A stretch of DNA of 64,000 bases from Cantharellus purpuraceus (taxonomy: Eukaryota > Basidiomycota > Agaricomycetes > Cantharellales > Hydnaceae): contig JALBUN010000031.1 in assembly GCA_025174535.1 (NCBI GenBank), positions 1-64,000 of the forward strand. Direction: 5' to 3'. How positions within the stretch are numbered: position 1 is the stretch's first letter; the number at the start of each line of letters is the position of its first letter. Of the stretch, positions 1 to 11,294 are shown piece after piece. The translations under genes were made by a program, and so were the position numbers. A model generated the notes under the pieces. The model saw only the letters and a list, made by a program, of their open reading frames with translations. It searched no databases and was not told the DNA's origin.

Positions 1-685
1 CAACCTTCCAGTAGTTTCCATCTTTTAATAGGTAGAATATTCCAGAACCATTACTCAGCCCCTGTGAATACAATATATAAGGAGGTCATTCTGCCTCTGA
101 AATAGTAACATATTAAACATATTCTACCCATCTTCTGCACACCAGTGTGACTAGAGTGACATACAGTGTCATCCTGTTTTGGAACCCACAAAATTATGGT
201 GTTAGAGCAAACTCTAAATCACCACAATTCCATGAATGAACAGCTGAGAAGAATATCAAACCCTGCAGCAGCACAACTCCAGAAACAATTTAACATTTGT
301 ACTTTGGTTACAATCCATTGTAATGGTCAATGCAGACTATATGCAGGAAGGTAATATGTTTCTTAGCAGTAGGGAATGAATAAGACTTCCAGAGTCTAGA
401 GTTCACGGATGCTGAGGGGTCCAGATATTCCAAAAAGAGGGAATGCACTTAGAGGCTAGAGGAGTAGGTGGATGAATCTGACTGTCCAACCAGTGGCACT
501 CTGAAGCGGGTAACAGCGATGTGTGAAGTAGTCTAGCAACTGCTTCACACGAGTTCAAGATCCTAATGCTCTGCAAAGGCAGTACACACTAGTACCTTAA
601 ACAAAGAGCACTAATGGCAGGACTATCGACAGACAATCTCACCCTGTAGATTCATAGTCATGTGAGGTAGGTACTACACTCACGC

Positions 686-2081
686 TGTTGGTTCGCTTAA
701 GGAATAGATCCTATAAGCCTGCGTGCAACGGTCCTAACAAACAGACAGTGTGTAATGCAGTTGTTCAGCACTCCAAAGATCAATTAGGGCGAGGGGTAAG
801 TAACAGGGAAGTGTGATAGTGCTCTGTGGTTGGATGAGGATGGGAGCAAAAGGTTGGTCCCAATGGCTGATCATGCTCTGTGACTGGAAGATGATGTGGA
901 ACACAGTTGGGAGGTATGCGAAAGCTGGTTTCAGGAGAAGCGACCTCTCGGTGGTGGAGGGAAATCTGATTGTTGAACCCAGGTGCTTTACCTCAGTGTA
1001 GAGATGATGGATTGTGATGTAGAGTGGAGACTTAGAGCGTGGACTTTGACTTAAGAGCGTTGGCTGAAAACTTATTGATTCATTCCAAAGGCGAAAACTA
1101 GAACCCTTTTATATACAAATCCACATAATATGAGGAGCAAATGATGAAATAAATGCTGATAAAGCCAGCTTACAAAGCGTGTTAAGTTGAAATACTAATG
1201 GGGAAATCATGGATAAATGAAGTGACAGATAGGGTTAATCTTTGTAAGAATAGGGGTTTATGAGTAATAAAAGAACCAATAATAGAACAAGGATGAGTAA
1301 TTTGTGTATGAATGAATTAAAAGTTGAAACAGGGGTGAGTCATAAAAGAACAATAGAAACATTCACCAATACCATCTTCCATACGGCTCCAAAAGGTAAA
1401 TTGACACTGAGTCACATGAGTACTTCAGTCAGCATCCACAATAAATACTCCTTATTTTCTTAGTGATCCGTCTCCATATGTGGTCCCGGCTCAAGGGTAT
1501 TTGGGTCCCTTGCTCAGATACATTTATAAAGAGAACTGGAGTCGGATTGAAGTGGAGATAGTCAAAGACATACTGAAACTGTAATTCTCATTGCTCGACT
1601 CTTCTATCCCTGTTATGATATAGAGGTGAAATGTCAATGAATGTATATGGTTCAACAGAATTGTGAAAGAATATGGGATCACCAATGGAATAAGAGAGAC
1701 ATGGTGGGGATATTGGATGTTGAAAGAGTTTTTGAAGTATTTTGACACATGGAGGTGGCTTAACATGCCTGTGGAGCTCGTAAAAGGCTTTGATGTCCTC
1801 AGGTCCAGGACCAGTGGATTATTATTAGAAGAGAAGACAGATGTTGGAGAGTGGAATAGAATTGGAAGCCATTTGAATGATGATGAAAGTATCAGTGTGA
1901 ATAGAAGGCTTATAATGATCAATGGTGATGAAACACTAGTGATGATTGATGGCTAGAATTATAGACTGAGGTGGAGAGGGAGTTGCAGTGCTATTTAAAA
2001 GTTTGATATGAAAAGGTGCTGGCGGATTTGGACTGTCAGAGTGGTTTGATATACATCCTGGGATGTGATGCTGGCTCATCA
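686..2081 (-). repeat. LTR-C solo LTR, reverse, TSD ACGC
   Basis: A 1396-bp element reads TGTTGGTTCGC...GGCTCATCA and is flanked by ACGC at 682-685 and 2082-2085, a 4-bp target duplication. It interrupts the reverse LTR-A. On its sense (minus) strand it has a TATA box (TATATAAAAGG at about 1109-1119 reversed) and, upstream of that, a decayed copy of the ORF that is open in the 51-kb and 43-kb copies. Confidence 0.82.
1524..1922 (-). pseudogene. Decayed LTR-C accessory ORF
   Basis: This region matches the LTR-C ORF at 51442-51876. Here the open frame is a shifted one, although the nucleotide sequence still follows the gene (for example the blocks encoding the Pro-rich stretch and the region around 'KYFKNSFN' seen out of frame). 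The true frame is broken, so no functional product is expected. It shows that the ORF belongs to the repeat family and not to a single copy. Confidence 0.55.
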
Positions 2082-3105
2082 ACGCATTTAAGCAGGACAA
2101 TCACTACTTTGAGTGCAAATGAATACAGTTACACAACTGTAAGTGGCCCTTGAACTGGACAATCAACAGTTACTGAGATATAGAGGATGACACTGTATGT
2201 CACTCTATTCACACTGATGTGCAAATGATGGGGTAGAAATGGTTATTTATTCCAGAGGCAGAATGGGCTCCTTTTATATTGTATTTATAGGAGCTGACTA
2301 ATACTACTGGAAACTTCTACCTATTAATAGATGAAAACTACTGGAAGCTAGTGGAATATGTGAGAAGAGGGTGGAAGTTTCCTAGCCAATGAGCTGCTTG
2401 GTTTTGCTCTGACTCATGGCATGAGTCATGGCAGGAGTCATTGCATGAGTCACCATTACTCAAATAACTCTGTCAATACTTTGTTTCCCAGGCTGATCAG
2501 CAGCTATGGGTAGGCACAGCTTCTATTGAACTCTTCACTGAAAATGGAGTCAGGAAGTGCAGTGGTTGCAAAGATATTGAGCATTTACTGGCAGTGGTGA
2601 CCAGATTGAGTCTGAGATTGAAATGAGTCATGTGATTGAAAAAGAGTCAGTTGTCTGGGTGACTCTGGCTGACTTTAAAGCTGCTGACATCTGTGAAGGT
2701 TTGTAGGTCCATGTGGGTCCCAAAAATTCACCCAGCAGAACAATAAGTTTGTAGACGACATTTCTGCATGTAATATTCCCGAAAAAATATGAAAAATAGA
2801 GAATATTTGAAATGGCCCTGAATCAAGAGAAAGCAGCAAATATATGCTGATATTTTAAGGCCATGAAGCAAAATTGTACAGTTTCAGGACTTCAAACAAG
2901 ATCTTTAAGGGAAAACCAGTTCCCATACACATCCTCTATATCTCAGTAACTGTTGATTACTAGTTCAAGGATCTTTTACAGTTGTGTAACTGTACTTGAT
3001 TGCACTCAAAGTAGTGATTTTCCTGCTTTGGGTGTGAGTGTAGTATCTACCTCATGTGACTACAAATCTACAGGGTGAGATTGTCTGTCAATAGTCCTGC
3101 CATTA

Positions 3106-3672
3106 GACACTTGTTCGGAATCATGTCATTATTAATATTCTGATGTATATCTCATATACATCAGAATTTCAATGATACATAAAGCCAGGGAGTTACAATT
3201 TGGATATCTTAGAAGATTTTGGATGTGTGAAATTTTCATAAATATAAATATATATTCTATATTTTAATAAACTTTAAAAGATAAGACATTTGATTGAGAT
3301 GAACATAATTGTTATATGAATATAACAGTAATGTATGTATTAATATAATTGGTATTATATAGGTTATTTAGATATACAAATACCAGGTGGGGATTAAAGA
3401 TAGTTCAAATTATGTTACAAGTATTGTATAAGAAAGAATCAATGATATTTGGATGTTTCCTCAAGAGAGTTGCCACCACTAAATGGGGAAAAAGAATTAT
3501 TTTTGAGAATTATGCCAAAATATCAAAATATGTTTTAATCTAGTATATTGTGTAAAATTTGAGAATCATGTTGAAATATGAAAATAAGTTTTTTTTGAAT
3601 TGAAGTGTATTGTGTAAAATTTGAGGAAAATAGGTTGTATATATGTATTTGTTGTATTTCTGAACAAGCATC
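3106..3672. mobile_element. MITE copy 1 (GACGCTTGTTC-type TIR), TSD TTA
   Basis: A 567-bp AT-rich element bounded by inverted termini GACACTTGTTCGGA and TCTGAACAAGCATC. TTA lies at both edges (3103-3105 and 3673-3675), and removing element plus one TTA restores the LTR-B sequence 'gccattagtgctcttg'. Near one end is a palindrome (ATTCTGATGTATAT / ATATACATCAGAAT). It has no coding capacity. A 3-bp TWA duplication with such TIRs is the habit of PIF/Harbinger-derived (Tourist-like) MITEs; the superfamily assignment is inferred. Confidence 0.82.
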
Positions 3673-4112
3673 TTAGTGCTCTTGTTTAAGTAACTAGTGT
3701 GTACTGCCTTTGCAGAGCATTAGAATCTTGAACTCGTGTGAAGCAGTTGCTAGACTACTTCACACATCGCTGTTACCCGCTTCAGAGTGCCACTGGTTGG
3801 ATGGTTGAATTCATCCACCTACTTCCTTTAGCCTCTAAGTGCATTCCCTCTTTTTGGAATATCTGGACCCCTAAGCATCCGTGAACTCTAGACTCTGGAA
3901 GTCTTATTGATTTCTTGCTGCTAAGAAATGTATTACTTTTCTACGTATAGTCTGCATTGACCAATACAAAGGATTGTAACCAAAGTACAAATGTTAAATT
4001 GTTTCTGGAGTTGTGCTGCAGCAGGGCTTGATATTCTTCTCAGCTGTTCATTCACGGAATTGTGGTGATTTAGAGTTTGCCCTAACACCATAATTTTGTG
4101 GGTTCCATAACA

Positions 4113-4498
4113 GAGGGTATCCACCCTGTTTTCTGCACTGGTTTGCATAGTCATGGATAGCCACATCTTAGGTGATGATCTCCATGGAAAATTGTACCCT
4201 AAAAGGCTGTGGTTGTCAAGTTAGAGAATATTTATTGATCAGAGACATCTGAGCTTGAATTGAGGCCAAATGCCTGGTCCAAAGGGGGAGAGCTGACTGT
4301 GTGAAGGTTTGTGGGTGCCTATGGGTCCACAACTGTAGCACAGCAGAATAAGAGCATTCTGGGCTGAGTTCTGCATGGAATATTCCTGAAAAAATATGGA
4401 AAAATAGATAATATTTTAATAAGTCCATTCTAAGTACAAGCACCAAATATATGCCGATATTTAGGAATGGAAAAGTTAAAGTAGAGCACATTGGTGCT
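4113..4498 (-). repeat. LTR-B 5' fragment, reverse
   Basis: The sequence is the reverse complement of the beginning of LTR-B as seen at 26619 and 28056 (blocks 'ttattgatcagagacatctgagcttgaatt' and 'gcacattggtgct'). It adjoins the 3' end of the forward LTR-B/A copy ending at 4112. The simplest reading is that the forward LTR inserted into this reverse copy, whose other half lies before the window. The outer boundary at about 4498 is a truncation. Confidence 0.65.
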
Positions 4499-5109
4499 AC
4501 AACATCTACTCCATATCCATCTTATTGTTCCATCACCCCCAGTTTTATCATTCAATTCTCCACATACTTATACAGGCTACTCTGTGTATGTTACAGTAGT
4601 TTGTATATCAACTAAGATTTGCCCCATCAACTTCTTGGTTGCTAGCTTCTTGACAAGTCTCTTCTTGACAAGTCAAACTCTGGATCCTTGATCCAACTCC
4701 ATACCTCCAAACTCTGAAATATTGGACTGACAATCTGAGGGGGCACAACACACAAGTTGAAGCCAAGTCCACTCAATCCAACTCAATAGTTATTGACCAC
4801 TCTGTCTCTGGTTGAACTGGAACAGTAAAGTCCCACCTTCTTCCTCACTAGCATCTGAACTCCAATTACTCCTTTTGAACACAGTTTCCTAGACCTTAAC
4901 ATGGTGAAGAGGCCTTGGGTGCAGTGACTGAAGAAACTTTGGGAATGGCTGTTTGATTATGCCCAAATGTAGCCATACAACAATAAGATCCTGCAAAAAT
5001 AAAGCAGCTCAATGTTGTTCAAGACTATCAAGTGCAGATGTCAGAAGCACTTATTCCATCCCAGACACATCCCTTCCCATCATCAAAGTGGCTGTTTTCT
5101 TCTTTGGGT
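4499..5109. other. Intergenic, no recognised feature
   Basis: About 600 bp between the LTR block and the host island. I see no repeat family member, no convincing ORF and no RNA gene. Composition changes from AT-rich repeat-like DNA to more GC-rich, single-copy-looking DNA toward 5100, so the boundary with the hydrolase relic lies near here. Confidence 0.4.
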
Positions 5110-6022
5110 TCGAACCTCGCGACGGTTCTTTCTGTTATGGTCGTCATTCCTGACTTGACACCATATCCCGAAGGTCCGTACATATGTAGAGTTTGGTAAT
5201 TTGCCTCACCCATCTCATTCAGGACGCATACATTCACAAATTCATGATGCACATCTTGTGTTGCGATACGTCAAGGATCACGCTGCGCGATATGGTGGTG
5301 ACCCTACGCAGTTTACTTTGCGGGCCATGGTCTTGGTGGGTTGATTTCTTTTCCCATACAGCAGGCAGTTGCAGAGAGACGGGATGACTACTTAGAGATT
5401 ACAGCGGTGTTGACGTTGCAGATGTTCACCACATCCCTAACGGTGTCGCGAACCTCAAGGTATACGCTGGAGAGATTGCTGTGCCTAAGATCAAAGGCCT
5501 GATATTGCGAGTTATCGTCTCTTTAGCATCGTTGTCCCAAAGCCGAACCTGACTTGATAACCAACGATTAGGTTTGCTCCTATAACTGACGTAGATGCTC
5601 ATATTCTGCACGAGGGCAACCGTGGCATCCATCACCTCAGCATTGTACGATGGGTGGGGGACCTGGTGAAGTGGCTAGCTATTTTCACTCCGTGCGTGTC
5701 ATCCGCAGTCTCACGCTGCGTATCGTATTAACTGGTTCAATTCACGACACAGTCGGCGCATCTGTTATGCGCCTCTACAAGTATTCTGAACGCAGACAAG
5801 CTACCTTCCAAAGTCCTCTTTTTGCACGGGTGAGTTTAGCACAATCGCGAGATTGAATTTTGCTCCAAAGTTGTTGGTTTCTAATTTATTTACTCGTTTA
5901 GCGGTTTGGACGAAACCGTGTCTCATGAGCAGTCGGAATCGATGAAAGAGTTCTTTCGGGGGATTGGCGTCCGAAATGCAAAAGCGCGAATATTCTCCGT
6001 TGGCCATTGGGGATTGTTACTT
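5110..6022 (+). pseudogene. 5'-truncated alpha/beta-hydrolase (esterase-like) relic
   Basis: Exon-sized pieces in shifting frames together spell an alpha/beta-hydrolase of the esterase/kynurenine-formamidase type. In order they are: a strand ending VVIPDLTPYPEG, then RYVKDHAARYGGDP, the nucleophile elbow GHGLGG (Gly where Ser is expected), KVYAGEIAVPKIKGLIL, then KVLFLHGGLDETV (catalytic Asp region) and FSVGHWG (His region). Introns with GT...AG are readable at 5174-5222, 5511-5571, 5692-5752 and 5830-5901 (49-72 bp). At least three or four single-base frame changes are needed (near 5330, 5410, 5575 and 5655), and no N-terminal third or start codon is visible. Some breaks fall in G runs, so assembly indels are an alternative to true decay. 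Confidence 0.7.
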
Positions 6023-7098
6023 GTGAGTGAACTCTGCCTGATGTCTTTCGTGACTACTTCGAGACATGGCATCACCTTTAGCATTGATGTTTGGAATGGA
6101 CGGACCGATTAGTAGGACATTGACCGCGCAATGTCAGGATGTCTCTTTTTTTTTTAAATTATGGAGATGCATTTGACAAGTGATCGACAGTGCAACAATT
6201 CATATATGGCTCGACTGTCAACGCAAACACGGAAGGAGTGGATGCCAGATAGGTCGAGTAGTGCGTTCTTTTCCCGCAGCTTGGTAGATTAAAGTGGGCT
6301 GAACTTTCTGAGAGCTTTTATTAGATATCACTGTAGCCTCCTTGTACATCATACCTACATTAACGACTCGCACTGTATGACTCTCTTTGTAATTTGTGCA
6401 GCTGATAATAGATTATCATGTTCTCATTTCCAGAATAACACGAGACGTACACAAAGGTATATTTCTCGACATTTTAGGGGTGGTATGGTCGACATGGGAT
6501 CAGTGGCACCAACGGCCTGCGGTTCTTGAGCGATGCCATTTTCGCTGACAGGGCTAACTAGGCTGGGTGGGTCTGGCCATCGTTACTGAAATGACACTTG
6601 AGTATATGAGAACCCCAGGTAGAGCACAGAGCCGTTCTACACAAGAGCGGAGTACTTAGGTAGGTGTGGCACGGGAGTGTTTGAGACCCGGCTGAGCAGT
6701 GGGAATGTGTGAAGCATGAGTTGTGTATATACGCTGTGTTCAATGGGGCCAAGCATTAAGATCCGGTTGACTGACGAAGCAAGGACACACTTGTATTGTC
6801 CAAGGTCATTGAGCGTGCCGCCCGCATTGAGACGGCCTGCGACAGACCTTTTCCATTGGTCCTCTCCAGGGTCGTTATTCGTAGAGTCTGGACTCAAGAA
6901 AGCAATAGACAAGGAGGGAGAAATAAAGTTTAGCTATTGTTCGTTAGCCGGGCCACAGGCGGAACGTGCCGAGGGCTGCTTACATAATCAATTCCGGGGT
7001 CTGGGACGCAAAACATGGACCTACAGCGTGCACCAGTGGGAGGAAATAAAGACGAGCGAGTTTCTTTTCAACTTTCTCACACTGATTCGTGTAAAAGC
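6023..7098. other. Intergenic region upstream of the HMG gene
   Basis: Single-copy-looking DNA. An open frame runs from 6716 into the HMG gene, but its upstream part has no domain, no compositional bias like the real gene, and leads into a CT-rich tract typical of fungal 5' leaders. I therefore treat it as promoter/5' UTR. A T9 run occurs near 6148. No RNA gene seen. Confidence 0.4.
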
Positions 7099-7153
7099 CC
7101 CCAGCCTCTCTCTCTCTTCTACCACCACCATCTCATCCCTCTCTTCTCCACTC
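7099..7153 (+). promoter_or_regulatory. Pyrimidine-rich leader of the HMG gene
   Basis: A CT-rich tract (CCTCTCTCTCTCTTC... and CATCTCATCCCTCTCTTCTC) runs right up to the ATG at 7154. Such tracts mark transcription start regions and leaders of many filamentous-fungal genes. Its position supports choosing 7154 as the translation start over upstream in-frame ATGs at 6716 and 6743. Confidence 0.55.
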
Positions 7154-8997
7154 ATGTCTCCCGACTCCAACACACCCTCTTCGTCTAAACAACCCTCGTC
7201 TGGCAACGTGGAACATATTAAACGTCCTGCCAATGCCTGGATCCTATTTCGCTCAGCCGTGATCAAAACCTTCACTGATCAACCAGGCGTTCGCCAAGCC
7301 ACCCTCTCGGGACTAGTTTCCGAGATGTGGAAGAACGCAGCTCCAAGCGTGAAAGCGTACTATAAGCATCTCGGTAGCATCTCGGTCGCCGAGCATCGTG
7401 CCAAATACCCCGACTATCGCTTCCACCCCGTGAAGAGGGAGGACAAGTTGCGACTTAGGGCTGAGCGCGAGGCTGAGAGAAAGGCAAAATCTAAGCTGGG
7501 GCGTGAAAAGGCATCCAGGATACGTCGCACCGTACGCAATAACCCCCCGCCTCCGTTGCTCACAACCACTCCGCGTTCCGCTGGCCCTCCTCGTCCCGTG
7601 TCCGACGTGTCGTCCTCGTTCTCCCAGACCAATGCCGCCACCCAGCCTGCCGTTCCGCCCCCCATGGTCCCATTCGTGTGGGTTCCCACCCTGCCTGTCG
7701 TGCAAGCGCCCATCCCTCCCGTCGTGCAGTCACCCGCTCAGCTTCAGGCACCTACCTCCCCCACGAACTATTCGACTCCAACTGCATCGCCGTCTGCACA
7801 AGGGTCGTTGAAGCTATCGCCATCCCCTCCCGTCGTGCAGGCACCCGTCCAGCTTCAGGCACCTATCCCCCTCACGAACTATTCGACCCCAACTGCATCG
7901 CCGTCTGCACAGGGGACGTTGAAGCTGTCGCCATACCCATACCCTGTCCCGTCGTTGGTTGCCCCTCAACCCAGCAGCATGCTACCACCAGCGTCGACGT
8001 CGATGTGGGAGCAACAGCCACAACAGCAGCACGTCCAACCGCAGCAAGCAGAGTGCGGCGTCTCTCCTTCCGCGTTGCAGGCACAGCAGGCCCCATCACT
8101 TGACCTTCCAGAGTACGGACTTGCATCTGTAGGTTTATTTCTTTAGCTTTTGAAGACCAGTTTAACTGACGTTGCATGCAGCATCAGCTCACAGTTCCGC
8201 TCCCTGCACAGCCCTTGCAAGAGGGTGTGGAGTGGGATCATAATGGGTTCCCCATGTCGTACGCATCAATGGAGAATCCCAGCAATGACCCCATGATGTA
8301 TATCTTCGGCACCGGTGATATCTTCAGTAATGAGCAAGTTTTTGATGACGCCAATGGTATCAAAGTCGACAGCAGCGGCATGGACCCCAATTCGTTCGGT
8401 TTCTTCAACTCTTACGGCTCGACTGGTTCGTTCGATGGTTCGATGACAGGTCCGAGCGGTACCAACCACGGAATGATGCAGGGTAACTCCCAGGGCTTCT
8501 CCGAGTTGTTCAACTCTTTGATCGAAGAGGATCCTTCGAGCGTCGCGGGCCCCAGCCAGTTGGATGTGTCATCGGCCAACGTGGGTGAGACGTCGAACAT
8601 GCACCCCGCTGAGCTTGACCAGATGATGGCGTCGCTCCTTCAGTCCATTGAGAGTGGGGAGATGTGGGGGAGCAACGGTGCGAGCGGGAGTGGGTCTGAG
8701 GCTGGGTCTACTTCTGCCAGTGCCGGTGCGGCTTTTGAGGCTGGGTCTATGGAGCAGGCTCAGTATGTCCCTCAGCTTGCTGAGCAGCAGGTTCAGTATG
8801 TTGCTCAGCCTACGGAGCAGCAGGTCCAGAACGTCGCCCAGCCTGCTGAGCAACAGACTCAATCCTACCCCCAGCCTGCGTATACCCCGCCCGCCTACGT
8901 TCCTCCTGCGGGTGCGACCTACGCTTCGACCAGACGTGTGGGTGCCGACTGGAAACATTGGAAGGTCTCTTTCGGGTCCGACACCATGTCTACATGA
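7154..8997 (+). CDS. HMG-box transcription factor (MATA-HMG type), two exons
   Basis: Two exons, 7154-8128 and 8182-8997, flank a 53-bp intron (GTAGGT...TGCAG, branch-like CTGAC), giving about 596 residues. The HMG box spans roughly residues 20-95: it opens HIKRPANAWILFRS, and has the helix-3 region VAEHRAKYPDYRFHP followed by a basic tail (KREDKLRLRAEREAERKAK). This matches the MATA-HMG subgroup of sequence-specific, minor-groove-binding fungal regulators. Residues about 130-310 are Pro-rich with two copies of a roughly 40-residue unit (PPVVQ...QLQAP...NYSTPTASPSAQG). Exon 2 has four VQ-x-VAQP-x-EQQ-like repeats and a Ser/Gly-rich stretch, as in transactivation regions. The start at 7154 follows a CT-rich leader. 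It is the only intact host gene here and its reading frame is clean. Whether it acts in mating, development or otherwise cannot be read from sequence. Confidence 0.85.
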
Positions 8998-10849
8998 TTC
9001 AAACCTGGATCGGACGCAAGTATATCAATCAGAACGGTATGCGCTTGTTGGGAAGGCAAGATTGTGTATATAAACAAGAGAGCAATGTGGTACGCTACAT
9101 ATATGCTCTACCCCAAGCCTGGCTTGTCCATGGTGAATCATTCACTGTACATTCTTCATTGGATTTTAACATGGTGTGAGTAACCAGAAATCGTCATGAA
9201 GGTGTCATGATGTGAGTATGAGAATTGCAAAAACTCTTTCAATTCTCATGCTCACATCGCGACACCTTCGTGGCGATTTCCGGTTACTCACACCATGTTC
9301 ATACAATGTACACTATTATTTGACTGACCCTTGAATAAAATTTTGTTATCTTATGTCTGTTGCGTCGTGAGGGGATCCCTTTGACATTCTCTTATGACAT
9401 CTCAGCCCATGTAAACTAGAACAAAGATAGTTCATCCTCTGACCTCCGTAGTGTCAGATGTAAATAGAATGAATGTTTCTTGACTGTGAGTATTATGATC
9501 TTTACCGCAACTGACACGCACCTCATAACATTTCTCTCTCTCTTGCTTCACGATGTATGTTTTATGCCTAACAAACTCAGAATATTTAATCCTATTTACC
9601 TTTGGTTCGTCCCAGCAGATTGGTGCGCTTGGCAGATGAGCGGAACTACATCACGACCCCAGACACTTAATGAACCCATGGGAGAAAGTTTAGGACACAA
9701 AGTTCATTGTGTCGGGAAGTGCGTTTTGATTGCCTTTTGGGGATCACAATGCATCCCGTCAGGAAAATTAAACTCTCCACTGCGTGCGTGCTCCATTGTC
9801 TGCCCTACCCGTTTGCGTAATATCTCGGGAATGGGACAAAGGGATCGCTGGGATATTATGCTTTTTATATGCAACAACGCGGTTGTGGTCACTACGGTGC
9901 GTGCCGGTCATGTGGAGATTGTGTGTGCCATCACTAGTGTCTGCTCGGCATGACGAGGCAAGCAGGAGATGTTGCGGTAGACTTTAGAGGGTCGTTCACC
10001 CGACCCACACTGATCAACAGCAGTCATCGTAGAGGTTTCTGCGAGATGAACTGAAGGTAGATACAATGCAGCTTCTGTAAAGTAATCTCTGCATGCATAG
10101 CCATCGTCGACGACGACTTTGGTTGAACATCGACGTTGCTGGGCACCCTTCGGGCGTCGAAGAATTGGATCCCGCTAATGTTTTGATTTACATATCTGCT
10201 CTCCGAGGTTGTTCAAGTTCGTATAACGACTTGGCCGGCACACAGCGGGGTCAACAATGAAATCAAACAGCCGTCTAAACACCTATGCTAGTTCTACAAC
10301 CGACTAATCAACAGACGAGCAAGCTGAGCTGCCAGTGTTGGAGTGTCACAACTCGACAATGTTTGCCAGGGTACAACTCGAGCTTGGAAAGCGGGAGTGG
10401 TATTGGCACTGGGCAGCGTGGCTTTGAAGCTCTGACTTCGGGGTATTCTTGCCCTTTGCGTCTGGCGTCGCATCCGAATCCCCCAGCCTGCTGAGCAACA
10501 AGAAAGCAAGTACTTGGCTCTGAGACATACGTCGTGTCTACTAGCAGAGAGTACCGAGCTCACTAGCCCCTTGGCTGGGAATCGGGTGTGACCTGGGACG
10601 CTGACTGGGAGCTACACATGAGTAACGTGGCGCGCGCTTGTAGCAGCACATGACAAGCGCACATCATGGAAGTCATGCTAGGTGCGTGCCACCTAGCATA
10701 AAATCTAGTGACTTGGCTAGGCTTGCGTTCTGCTGTGAGGGAGGGATGGCACTGAATTTCTTTCTAGTTCAAATCCTGCTGTACTTATAGGTTTTTTATA
10801 ACAATAGTCATGTGAAGAAACAATAACTATACAAAGTACAAAGTACAAA
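8998..10849. other. Intergenic, single-copy; no gene recognised except a hairpin
   Basis: About 1.8 kb downstream of the HMG gene. It holds the HMG 3' UTR and a 132-bp inverted repeat at 9168-9299. Several open frames up to 157 codons (9480-9953) lack domains, splice structure or repeat conservation, and are not called. No copies of the TE families are seen until 11295. Confidence 0.4.
9168..9299. repeat. 132-bp foldback (inverted repeat) after the HMG gene
   Basis: The left arm AACATGGTGTGAGTAACC... to ...ATGAGAATTG (about 60 nt) is matched by a right arm CAATTCTCAT... to ...GGTTACTCACACCATGTT, with a short loop CAAAAACTCTTT. Mismatches are few and mostly transitions at CG/TG positions. It could be a tiny foldback MITE or a structured 3' element lying about 170 bp beyond the HMG stop codon. 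No target duplication was confirmed. Confidence 0.7.
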
Positions 10850-11014
10850 GCTGTGGAAAACGCGTGGATGACTGTTCACCGCATTGGGAACAATGTGTAT
10901 CACTTACATGTATATTTTGTGGATGAAGGTTCACATGTACAACCAGTTTGCAATGTGTCTGATGACCTGCTATTGTTGACTCCTCTTTACATGGACAAGC
11001 CTGTAGAAAAATGA
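10850..11014 (+). other. Short open frame, unknown (54 codons, no start)
   Basis: A frame from 10850 to the TGA at 11012-11014 reads coding-like peptide, beginning AVENAWMTVHRIGNNVYHLH and ending LLTPLYMDKPVEK. It has no ATG at its head and no recognised domain. It could be the last exon or remnant of a gene or transposon cut off upstream. It lies 280 bp before the first D-family LTR. Confidence 0.25.
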
Positions 11015-11294
11015 CTGCACAAGAACAGGGGAAATGTGCCAGGATGGTGCCAAGGGTGTTCCAAAGAGAGGAGGACCCTGGAGAAGTGCCAGTGAGCCTG
11101 GGTAAAGGGGCTATTGAGAATTGTCAAAGGAGTGGGCTCTTGAAGCCTTTCCTGTTGGATTTCAAGCCACACATTGATTATGGACACAATGTGTTATGTT
11201 TGGCATGTATTACTATGTGTATCAATGGCTTGTGCTTTTGTCTTGCTGAGCCTTAAGCAGTAGGATATATATTTTCACAGGTGTATTTGTTTCA

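Larger units (their letters stand above)
175..2929 (-). repeat. LTR-A solo LTR, reverse, TSD CATCC
   Basis: The copy starts with TGTTTTGGAACCC and ends with CCAGTTCCCATACA, the two family termini in reverse orientation. It is flanked by CATCC at 170-174 and 2930-2934, a perfect 5-bp target duplication. It is interrupted by an LTR-C (686-2081). The net LTR-A length is about 1.36 kb, slightly shorter than other copies because its TGACTC minisatellite is contracted. No internal retrotransposon coding region accompanies it, so it is a solo LTR or a non-autonomous element. Confidence 0.85.
1..4112 (+). repeat. LTR-B copy (3' part; host of nested insertions)
   Basis: This is the downstream part of an LTR-B whose start lies before the window. 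It shows a TATA-like AATATATAAGG near position 75, the shared block 'gtgactagagtgacatacag', and the family 3' terminus GGTTCCATAACA at 4112. It is split by a reverse LTR-A (175-2929, duplication CATCC) and by a MITE (3106-3672, duplication TTA). Removing both restores collinearity with the LTR copies at 37.9 and 45 kb. No protein is encoded. It is followed directly by a piece of LTR-B in the opposite orientation. Confidence 0.8.

Noticed and set aside
6716..7153. N-terminal extension of the HMG ORF
   Set aside because: In frame, but it lacks domain or similar composition, and is followed by a CT-rich leader and a well-placed ATG at 7154.
7313..7811. Several 60-140-codon ORFs on both strands over the HMG gene
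   Set aside because: Shadow frames of a GC-rich, repetitive coding region. The HMG frame has domain, intron and leader.
9480..9953. 157-codon ORF downstream of the HMG gene
   Set aside because: No domain, odd composition (many Cys, Trp, Met scattered), no intron signals, not repeated. Chance frame is more likely.
10850..11014. Host gene exon
   Set aside because: Coding-like but only 54 codons with no start, splice partner or recognised domain; kept as a low-confidence note only.
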